Shown here: in pieces, positions 1 through 5,539 of the stretch
Position numbering within the stretch: position 1 is the stretch's first letter
How the letters are laid out: each line of letters starts with the position of its first letter
NCBI GenBank assembly: GCA_902475515.1
Contig: CABSAB010000056.1
Span: forward strand, 1 to 7,643
Origin: an uncultured Eubacteriales bacterium
GTDB taxonomy: Bacteria > Bacillota > Clostridia > Oscillospirales > Oscillospiraceae
Reading direction: 5' to 3'
DNA length: 7,643 nucleotides
Made by a program: the position numbers and the translations under genes
Notes under the pieces: model-generated
Database searches by the model: none
What the model was told of the DNA's origin: nothing
The model's input: only the letters and a program-made list of their open reading frames with translations

Positions 1-1459
1 GGTTCTGGTCGTTTTCATCCAGGAAGACCATATGGGCAAACAGGTCCATGTCGTCATAGCCCTGGGCCTCCACATAGCACTTGAGCTCCATGGTGCCCAC
101 CAGTTCCGTGTCCGCGGGGAAGGTATAGGTGAACTCCGCCCGGCCGGAGAGGGGATCGTTCTCAAAGATATCCTTCACGTTGTTGAAGCGGGGATGCTCC
201 AGCTCGGTGTCGTAGGAAACGCTGCTCTCCTGGGGCTTTTCCGGTCCCATGGTGCCGGTGGCGGCGTCCAGGTACAGCTTGGTGTATTTTGTCCTGGGGA
301 TGGGCCAATCAGCCTCCGCCCGGTCCACGATGGGCGCATCGCCGGGCTGCAGCAGTGAAAGGCGTACTCTGGGCGTTGCCTCCCAGCCGTTGTCAATGCC
401 CTTGCAGTAGTGGTCGAAGAAGCGGATCACATCCTCCATATAGGAAGCGTCCACGATCTTCTCATAGGCACCCACAGGATTGATATGGAGCCATTTCTCC
501 TTGCTGGAGGATTTCTGGAACGCCTCAAAAGTGCCGCGCACATGGTAGTAGCTGTAGTAGCCGACAGTGATGAGCATGGGAACCTCGATCTTCTCCAGGG
601 GGCAGCGCTTGCTCTCCCAGAAATCGTTCCATACGGGGTACTCCTCCATAAGTCCACGGATATGCTCCTGGTAGGTATAGCCGGGAGTGAAGAAGTTTCG
701 GGCAAAGCCAATATCCCGGATACCCATGCGCATATACTCGTCCCGGTACATATTGCTGTGACCCTCAAAGGGGGCAATGCAGGCAAGATGCTCCGGGTGT
801 TTGGCGGAGGCGTACCAGCTGGCCATGGCGATCCAGGAGCAGCCAGTGGTGGCCACCTTGCCGTTGCACCAGTCCTGCTGGGAGAGCCATTCGATGGCGT
901 CGCACAGATCGTCGCTGTCCTGGCCGTTGCCAAAGTACTCCGCGTCGCCCTCGGAATTGCAGGCGCCCCGGAGGTCCATGGTCACCACGGCGTAGTGGCT
1001 CTTGATGAAGGTCATGGCGTCGGGCCCATGGGGGATGCTCCAGGGCGAGGTGACATTCTGATTTCGTTTTATCTCCGCGGCAATATCCGCTTCATGGGAC
1101 TTGTCGTCCTCCTCTATATCAAAGGGAGGCGGAGCCATATACTCCTTGTCCTTGCCGAAGGGAGTCCAGATCAAAACGGCGGGGACCTTTTCGGGGACTC
1201 TGGGCAGGGCCAGGTCACCACACAGGCGGATGCCGTCCCGCATGGGGACGCGGATGTTCTTGTGAATGTCAAAGTCGATGGGAACGGTGTAATCGTCCAC
1301 AATCTGTCCAGCCTGATAGGACAGGACGTTCTGCTGTGGGTTCATGTCAAAGCCCCGGGCACTTTTGGGATCATCGCCGGGACGCTCGGTGCACTTGAGC
1401 TGGGACTTGTGATAAATGATGTCATAGGTCCCCATGTTTTTGCGTTTGATGTCTTCCAT
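1..1459 (-). CDS. CocE/NonD-type alpha/beta hydrolase H1 (partial, C-terminus off the left edge)
   Basis: The frame is open for 486 codons from ATG at 1459-1457 to the left edge. Comparison with the complete paralog at 5540-7384 suggests about 120 residues are missing. The family (peptidase S15 / CocE-like) hydrolyses esters or amides through a serine nucleophile. The N-terminal beta strands contain VPMRDGIRL (71-79), followed by TPFGK (99-103), MDLRGACNSEGD (161-172) and the nucleophile elbow GCSWIA (206-211, Ser208). FFDHYCKGIDNGW (347-359) leads into the C-terminal jelly-roll domain, which contains VEAQGYDDMDLF (463-474). There is no signal peptide, so it is probably cytoplasmic. A strong AAAGGAGGT lies upstream, with 10 bases between it and the ATG. 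It follows the solute-binding gene in the same direction, with a hairpin between them. The position of the usual catalytic His is Asn327 and that of the usual Asp is Ser303, so activity is uncertain. The family call is firm; the substrate is unknown. Confidence 0.88.
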   Translation of the reverse strand, partial: MEDIKRKNMGTYDIIYHKSQLKCTERPGDDPKSARGFDMNPQQNVLSYQAGQIVDDYTVPIDFDIHKNIRVPMRDGIRLCGDLALPRVPEKVPAVLIWTPFGKDKEYMAPPPFDIEEDDKSHEADIAAEIKRNQNVTSPWSIPHGPDAMTFIKSHYAVVTMDLRGACNSEGDAEYFGNGQDSDDLCDAIEWLSQQDWCNGKVATTGCSWIAMASWYASAKHPEHLACIAPFEGHSNMYRDEYMRMGIRDIGFARNFFTPGYTYQEHIRGLMEEYPVWNDFWESKRCPLEKIEVPMLITVGYYSYYHVRGTFEAFQKSSSKEKWLHINPVGAYEKIVDASYMEDVIRFFDHYCKGIDNGWEATPRVRLSLLQPGDAPIVDRAEADWPIPRTKYTKLYLDAATGTMGPEKPQESSVSYDTELEHPRFNNVKDIFENDPLSGRAEFTYTFPADTELVGTMELKCYVEAQGYDDMDLFAHMVFLDENDQN

Positions 1460-1479
1460 TTGCCGAATTACCTCCTTTT

Positions 1480-1517
1480 AAAACACAGGCGCCGGCTTCG
1501 GGGGAAACCGGCGCCTG
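1480..1517 (-). terminator. Hairpin between SBP1 and hydrolase H1, intrinsic-terminator-like
   Basis: On the minus strand, CAGGCGCCGG (1517-1508) pairs perfectly with CCGGCGCCTG (1495-1486). The stem can continue inward through one T-G wobble and TTC/GAA, leaving a CCCC loop. It is followed by TGTTTT and then directly by the ribosome binding site of H1. It sits 11 bases after the SBP1 stop. It probably acts as a partial terminator or 3'-end stabiliser, so that H1 is expressed less than the binding protein. The T-tract is short, so complete termination is doubtful. Confidence 0.72.
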
Positions 1518-2994
1518 AAAGCCACGGTCAGCGGCTTACATAGCGGTCATAAGCGTCCTGATAGATCTTAGTCAGCTCGTCGATCTGCATGCCCTTGAGC
1601 TGCTCGACGAATGCGTCATACTGACTCATGTCCTCGTCGCCGGAAATGAACTTGGTGATGTGCTCCGCGGCAAAGGTGTAGACGTCGCTGTAGATGGACG
1701 AAGCAGTCTCGCCCTCGCTGGCGGTCAGTGTCACACTAGGCAGGGTGCACTGGGCATCGCTGTTTTCCGCCCAGATGTCCGGGGCATCCTTTTGGTCCTG
1801 GGTAAATGTGCTGTTCATGCGGTAGGCGTCATAAAGGCACTCGCAGCGCCACAGTGTATAGACGTTCATGGCAAGGGAGCAGGTCATGCCCTGATCATTG
1901 GCGGTAATCACGTCGGTGAAGGCCGGGTTGCCATCGGCGTCATATTCAAAGGTATAACCCTCAGTGCCGTAGTTGGCCAGCGTGGCACCCTCCTTGCTGT
2001 AGCGGAAGTCCAGCCACTGGATCAGAAGTGGCACATCCTCACAGCCAGTGGTCACATACAGGGCGGGGGTCGCGAGGTTGGGGGTGCGCTCCTTGAAGTG
2101 AGTGGTCTCGCCCTCATTCATGGAGGGGTAGGGGATGGCAACTGCGCGGAAGTCCGGGTCCTGGGCCAGATCGGCATAGTAGACCATGTTGTCCCGTTCG
2201 ACCTTCCAGATACCGCGTTTGTCGGTGATGATCTTATCCTCGTCCGGGAAGGGAGCGCTGTTTAAAAGCTCGTCCGCGTCGATGAGGCCCTCGTCAAACC
2301 AGTCGTGCATCAGCTGAATGTAGTCCTTATAGGAATCCTGGACCCAGCCGAACTCCACGGTGCCGTCCTTTACATACACGGGAACAGACATAAAGGATAC
2401 ATCGCCGTATACGTCAAAGCCTGCGGACAGACCGCTGATGTTAAAGCCGGTGAGGGCCAGGGGGGTGCAGTTGTAGTTGTCACGGAAATTGAGAAGCACG
2501 TTGTGCCACTGGTCATAGGTGGTGGGGGTGTCCAGGCCCTGCTCGTCCAGCCAGTCCTGACGGATCATGTAACCTTGGTTCAAGGGCTGTTCCTCGGTAT
2601 AGACAATGCCGAAGCCCGCCATATAGCCGGAATCCGTCAGCAGGGAGGCGTAGTCGTATTCGTCCCGGCGGACCAGATCAAAGTAATGGGGGGCGTACTC
2701 CTCGTAGTCCAAAATGTTCACATAGACGTCGTCCTGAATGGCCAGCTCCACGCCGCCGGTGTAGTTGGCGCCCTCGGAGCCGATCAGATCATCGTAGTCG
2801 CCGCCGGCAACCATCAGCTGGAAGTTTTCCGTCTGGGTGTCGGGAGACGCCAGATGGAATTCAATGTTGACGCCGGTCATTTCCTTGGCAGTCTGGTAGA
2901 ACAAATTCTCACTGAGGTCCGACATATAGCCAGTGATCTGAGGATTTAGGGTAGTAAAATAGGTAAAGGTGACGTCCTCTGTGGTGAGAGGCAG

Positions 2995-2997
2995 CTA
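2995..2997 (-). other. In-frame amber (TAG) codon inside SBP1
   Basis: On the minus strand the local reading is CCT ATG TAG CTG CCT CTC ACC, that is P-M-stop-L-P-L-T. Frame is kept on both sides: the distance from the start at 3267 to the next in-frame Met at 2925 is 342 bases, divisible by three. The codon lies in the junction between tether and first domain, where SBP2 reads KITFPLEEQ. One substitution could restore a sense codon. All three genes whose ends are visible stop with TGA, so there is no case here of TAG used as a normal stop, but three is too few to argue for recoding. Confidence 0.9.
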
Positions 2998-3267
2998 CAT
3001 AGGGATGTCGGGGGCTACGTCTGCAATGGATTTATGGCCACCGGGGACCTCCGGGGTCTCGTCAGCCGGCTCCTGGGCAGAGAGGACCTCTGCGGAATCA
3101 GCCGTGGGCTGGGGTGCTTCCGCCGTAGGGGCGGCAGTTTCCTCCGAGGGGGCGGGGGCACTGATGTTGGCGGCAGAGGATGCCGCACCGTCGCCGCAGG
3201 CGCCCAGCAGACTTAAAAGCAGCGCAAGGGCCAGCAGCAGAGTAGACTTCTTGTACAAAGTTTTCAT
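2995..3267 (-). CDS. Lipoprotein stub of SBP1 (signal peptide plus tether), the product if the TAG is obeyed
   Basis: Translation from 3267 to the TAG at 2997-2995 gives 90 residues. It consists of the signal peptide with Cys24 in the LGAC lipobox, and then a low-complexity tether rich in Ala, Pro, Glu, Ser and Thr ending GGHKSIADVAPDIPM. There is no ligand-binding domain, so it would be an inert surface lipopeptide. It is listed separately only because it is the part that standard decoding would produce. An alternative upstream start, MMKRSVP before MKTLYKK, lies 15 bases from a second AGGAGG and is less likely. Confidence 0.45.
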   Translation of the reverse strand: MKTLYKKSTLLLALALLLSLLGACGDGAASSAANISAPAPSEETAAPTAEAPQPTADSAEVLSAQEPADETPEVPGGHKSIADVAPDIPM

Positions 3268-3318
3268 TGGTACACTCCTTTTCATCATTTCTTTGTTGTA
3301 ATACCTCCTACATGTCAC

Positions 3319-3347
3319 AATATAACAAATTAGAATTCATTCGTCAA
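3319..3347 (-). promoter_or_regulatory. Sigma-A-type promoter for SBP1 and H1
   Basis: On the minus strand TTGACG (3347-3342) and TATATT (3324-3319) are separated by exactly 17 bases, close to the vegetative consensus TTGACA-17-TATAAT. Transcription would begin near 3312 and give a leader of roughly 45 bases. That leader holds two Shine-Dalgarno-like motifs: AGGAGG at 3308-3303, and AGGAG just ahead of the chosen start. Confidence 0.75.
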
Positions 3348-3362
3348 TGGTTTTTTAATTCA

Positions 3363-3374
3363 TTTTGCACAAAA
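3363..3374. promoter_or_regulatory. Candidate operator, left copy (TTTTGCACAAAA)
   Basis: This is a palindrome with 5-base arms around a CA centre. It lies about 15 bases upstream of the -35 box of the minus-strand promoter. Its core TTGCACAA recurs as the reverse complement at 3576-3583, near the promoter of the other arm. That suggests one regulator acting on both arms, but the DNA is AT-rich and chance similarity is possible. Confidence 0.35.
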
Positions 3375-3572
3375 CATTTGAATTATGGATAGAAGTCGGG
3401 AAGAACAAGGCCTTCAGGAAGCCGGCGAAATATGCGTAATAGAAGGGAACAGAGCAGTGTACGCAGAGAGCCAATGAAGGGAGTATGGTCACATTTCATC
3501 TGTGCAGTCCCATGGGATTTATGCGGCCCGACATTTGGAAAAAGTGACAGCCAAAACACATGTGTGGTCTGA

Positions 3573-3586
3573 AAATTGTGCAATTT
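3573..3586. promoter_or_regulatory. Candidate operator, right copy (AAATTGTGCAATTT)
   Basis: This is a palindrome with perfect 6-base arms (AAATTG and CAATTT) around TG. It lies about 46 bases upstream of the -35 box of the plus-strand promoter. It contains TTGTGCAA, the reverse complement of the core in the left copy. The spacing from its promoter differs from that of the left copy, so an activator or looping arrangement is as plausible as simple repression. This is a prediction only. Confidence 0.35.
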
Positions 3587-3632
3587 GCTGTATTTTGCTT
3601 CATTTTTTCTACATAAAACGAAGAGGTAAGGG

Positions 3633-3662
3633 TTGACATGAAAATCAGGAAGATGGTAGTAT
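3633..3662 (+). promoter_or_regulatory. Sigma-A-type promoter for SBP2, H2 and H3
   Basis: A perfect TTGACA (3633-3638) is followed after 18 bases by TAGTAT (3657-3662), a 4-of-6 match to the -10 consensus. Transcription would begin near 3669, about 36 bases before the chosen SBP2 start. A better -10 hexamer, TATACT at 3660-3665, lies too far from the -35 box to pair with it. Confidence 0.6.
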
Positions 3663-3687
3663 ACTGACAGATGTAATACATCATACC

Positions 3688-3694
3688 AAGGAGG
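3688..3694 (+). promoter_or_regulatory. Ribosome binding site that decides the SBP2 start
   Basis: AAGGAGG ends one base before an ATG at 3696, too close for initiation there, and ten bases before the ATG at 3705. The second ATG gives MKRSTN directly before the hydrophobic core, a normal lipoprotein signal, and places the lipobox Cys at residue 24 exactly as in SBP1. The start at 3705 is therefore preferred; the start at 3696 would add only Met-Ser-Asp. Confidence 0.65.
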
Positions 3695-3704
3695 AATGAG
3701 CGAT

Positions 3705-5447
3705 ATGAAACGATCGACCAATCTTGTATGCCTGCTGCTGGTGCTGGCTATGCTGTGCGGCATTCTCGCAGGCTGCGGTACCCCTGCGGCTTCTTCGGCA
3801 GCGCCTGAGGCATCTGTGTCCGAAGTGGTGCCGGAGTCCACGCCAACCGCAATTCCGGAAGCTTCTGCAGAGGAAGCGTCTGTTCTGGACAGTGCGCTGG
3901 AGGGCAACGCCTCCGGGCAGCAGTCTGAGGATGGTATTGCGGCCATGAATACGGAGGGCGTGAAAGAGGGGAAGATCACCTTCCCGCTGGAGGAGCAGAA
4001 GACCTTCAGCTTCTGGTTTGCCCCCGAGGCTGATGGCTTAGAGCAGCTCAGCAGCTTCCATGACAATTTGGCTGTCAAGACCTGTGAGGAGCAGACGAAT
4101 GTGCTGCTGGACTTTATTGAAGTCTCCTTTATGTCTCAGTCCGAGACCTTCAATCTGATGGTGGCCTCCAACGACTATCCGGATATTATCCAGCGCTTTG
4201 GCGATAACTATACCAAGGGCATCGATAATGCGATCGATGAGGACATTATTGTGGATCTCACCGATTTGCTTCCGGACTATGCTCCGTATTATTCCCACCT
4301 GCGGGACACGAACAATGAGATCAAGAAGTCCACGACCACGGACTCCGGCAGAGTAGGCTCCTTCTACTTCCTGATCGGCGACGCCGACCTGGGCCCCCGT
4401 CAGGGACTTTGGGTGCGTGAGGACTGGCTGAATGCGCAGAATCTGGATGTGCCCAAAACCTACGATGAACTCCATGAAGTGCTGCTGAAGTTCAAGGACG
4501 CCTATGGGGCCAGTGATCCGCTGCTGCTGACAAACATGGGCTACTTCTCCAACCTGACCCTGCTGGGCGGCTATGACGTAGGCGCCAGCTTCTACAACCA
4601 GGATGGGACGGTCAAGTATGGACCCATTGAGGACGGTTTCCACGACTATGTGGAGATGATGCATCAGTGGTACACCGAGGGCCTGATTTCCTCTGACTTT
4701 GCCACCCGTACCGAGTTCTCTCTGATGTTTGACGCAACGCCTATTGTCAATGACTCCACAGGCGTGTGGAATGCAAACTACCGGGCTGATGACAGCTGGA
4801 AGAACAGCGCCGCAGACCCGAACTTCACCCCGCTGGCGATTCCTGATATGACCAAGACGGGTACGGAACAGATCCATGTCGGCGGCAAGGGAAGCAATGT
4901 CAACGCCTACGGATGCGTTGTCTCCACTGGCTGCGACGATCCTGAAACAGCGACTGCTTGGATCGATTGGTGGTATTCCGATGAGGCCACCATGCTCAAC
5001 AGCTACGGCGTGGAAGGGGAGACCTTCAACTACAATGAGGATGGCCAGCCCTTGTATACGGACCTGATCCTGAACAACCCCGCGGGTTCCGCCCGGGCGA
5101 TGCGGAATGTTTATACGGGCATGAGCCTTGCATTCCGGGTATTCCGTGTGGTCACGGCCGGCTACGATAACGGCTACGATATTCTCGACCGGGGAACCTG
5201 GAACGAGAATCGTGACAATGCCTGGGATATCTCCCTCTTTATTAACCGTACCACCGAGGAGGGCGAGGATTACTCTGCCGTCATGTCTGAGGTGGAGACC
5301 TATGTGGAGGAGAACATTCCCAAGTTTATTATCGGCGACAGAGACCTGGCTGAGTGGGATACCTATGTGCAGGATATCAAGAATATGGGCATCGACACGG
5401 CGCTGGAGATCCAGAGTGACTGCGTGGAGCGCTACGAGTCCCGCTGA
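3705..5447 (+). CDS. ABC transporter family-1 extracellular solute-binding lipoprotein SBP2
   Basis: This intact 580-residue protein should be the surface receptor of an ABC importer. Residues 1-24 form a type II signal peptide (MKR, hydrophobic core, lipobox LAGC with Cys24). A long Ala/Ser/Glu/Pro-rich tether follows to about residue 80. The bilobed binding domain then begins near KITFPLEEQ. It shows features usual in LplA/YtcQ-like proteins: NLMVASNDYPDI, an acidic-aromatic VREDWLNAQNLDVPKTYDEL segment, MMHQWYTEGLIS, and a C-terminal WDTYVQDIKNMGID helix ending ERYESR. It is paralogous to SBP1 across the whole length. It is first in the plus-strand arm, followed by a hairpin and then hydrolase H2. 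No permease or ATPase gene is visible, so the rest of the importer must lie elsewhere; relatives often share a housekeeping ATPase. The ligand cannot be told from sequence. Confidence 0.9.
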   Translation: MKRSTNLVCLLLVLAMLCGILAGCGTPAASSAAPEASVSEVVPESTPTAIPEASAEEASVLDSALEGNASGQQSEDGIAAMNTEGVKEGKITFPLEEQKTFSFWFAPEADGLEQLSSFHDNLAVKTCEEQTNVLLDFIEVSFMSQSETFNLMVASNDYPDIIQRFGDNYTKGIDNAIDEDIIVDLTDLLPDYAPYYSHLRDTNNEIKKSTTTDSGRVGSFYFLIGDADLGPRQGLWVREDWLNAQNLDVPKTYDELHEVLLKFKDAYGASDPLLLTNMGYFSNLTLLGGYDVGASFYNQDGTVKYGPIEDGFHDYVEMMHQWYTEGLISSDFATRTEFSLMFDATPIVNDSTGVWNANYRADDSWKNSAADPNFTPLAIPDMTKTGTEQIHVGGKGSNVNAYGCVVSTGCDDPETATAWIDWWYSDEATMLNSYGVEGETFNYNEDGQPLYTDLILNNPAGSARAMRNVYTGMSLAFRVFRVVTAGYDNGYDILDRGTWNENRDNAWDISLFINRTTEEGEDYSAVMSEVETYVEENIPKFIIGDRDLAEWDTYVQDIKNMGIDTALEIQSDCVERYESR

Positions 5448-5463
5448 TCCCTGAACCAACAAA

Positions 5464-5493
5464 CGAGGGCGGTAGAAAAACCGCCCTCGCTTT
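5464..5493 (+). terminator. Hairpin between SBP2 and hydrolase H2, weak terminator-like
   Basis: CGAGGGCGGT (5464-5473) pairs perfectly with ACCGCCCTCG (5480-5489) around the loop AGAAAA. The following sequence CTTTCGG has only three T residues, so it is a poor intrinsic terminator. It lies 16 bases after the SBP2 stop and 50 bases before the H2 start, the same relative place as the hairpin in the left arm. It likely lets part of transcription continue into H2 and H3, or protects the SBP2 message end. Confidence 0.65.
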
Positions 5494-5539
5494 CGGCTAT
5501 TATTTGCGGTATGATAGATGATAGAAAGGAGCTAGCAGC

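Larger units (their letters stand above)
1528..3267 (-). pseudogene. ABC transporter family-1 extracellular solute-binding lipoprotein SBP1, interrupted by an in-frame TAG
   Basis: This would be the ligand-binding lipoprotein of an ABC importer. ATG at 3267-3265 has AGGAG a few bases upstream. It opens a type II signal peptide (KK, then a Leu/Ala-rich stretch) ending in lipobox LGAC with Cys24. An Ala/Pro/Glu/Ser-rich tether runs to about residue 88, then codon 91 is TAG. After it the same frame continues uninterrupted for 488 codons to TGA at 1530-1528. That part aligns along its length with SBP2: NFQLMVAGGDY vs TFNLMVASNDY, IRQDWLDEQGLDTPTTYD vs VREDWLNAQNLDVPKTYD, TTGCED vs STGCDD, and the same C-terminal DRY/ERY-x-SR ending. 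Full length would be 579 codons against 580 residues for SBP2. The downstream ATG at 2925 lacks a visible ribosome binding site and any signal peptide, so a restart could not give an exported protein. Family is confident; ligand unknown, possibly a sugar or peptide-like compound. The broken state could be real, a sequencing error, or read-through. Confidence 0.82.
3268..3704. promoter_or_regulatory. Divergent intergenic region between SBP1 and SBP2
   Basis: These 437 bases separate the two divergent lipoprotein genes and hold a promoter for each. The flanks (about 3310-3390 and 3570-3630) are AT-rich. The centre is more mixed, and I see no convincing gene in it: short open frames there lack ribosome binding sites and recognisable protein features. 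Besides the two promoters and the paired TTGCACAA elements, it contains two short perfect palindromes, TCCCATGGGA (3508-3517) and ACACATGTGT (3556-3565), which could be protein-binding sites or chance. Confidence 0.75.

Noticed and set aside
410..1543. 377-codon plus-strand open frame over hydrolase H1
   Set aside because: It overlaps H1 in the opposite direction and lacks protein features. H1 is open to the window edge with conserved family motifs.
2923..2925. Restart of SBP1 translation at the downstream ATG as a second gene
   Set aside because: No Shine-Dalgarno motif precedes it, and the product would start inside the first domain without a signal peptide.
2305..2949. 214-codon plus-strand open frame opposite SBP1
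   Set aside because: It is a shadow of the SBP1 coding strand with no supporting start signal.
2995..2997. Pyrrolysine or programmed read-through at the SBP1 TAG
   Set aside because: No downstream hairpin or other insertion signal was recognised. A solute-binding protein tether is not a known pyrrolysine site, so mutation or error is simpler.
3390..3560. Small gene or RNA in the middle of the divergent region
   Set aside because: Short frames lack start signals and recognisable sequence. The only structure seen is short palindromes, so nothing beyond possible regulatory sites is supported.
3383..4078. 231-codon minus-strand frame spanning the intergenic region and the SBP2 start
   Set aside because: It has Ser/Ala-rich antisense sequence to the SBP2 signal and tether, crosses the plus-strand promoter, and shows no ribosome binding site or domain.
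4038..5462. 474-codon open frame on the minus strand opposite SBP2
   Set aside because: Antisense shadow: the His/Val/Gly-rich translation is unlike a real protein and SBP2 is strongly supported in the other direction.
5464..5493. Riboswitch or small RNA in the SBP2-H2 gap
   Set aside because: Only one simple hairpin is present in 92 bases, with no conserved aptamer-like structure.
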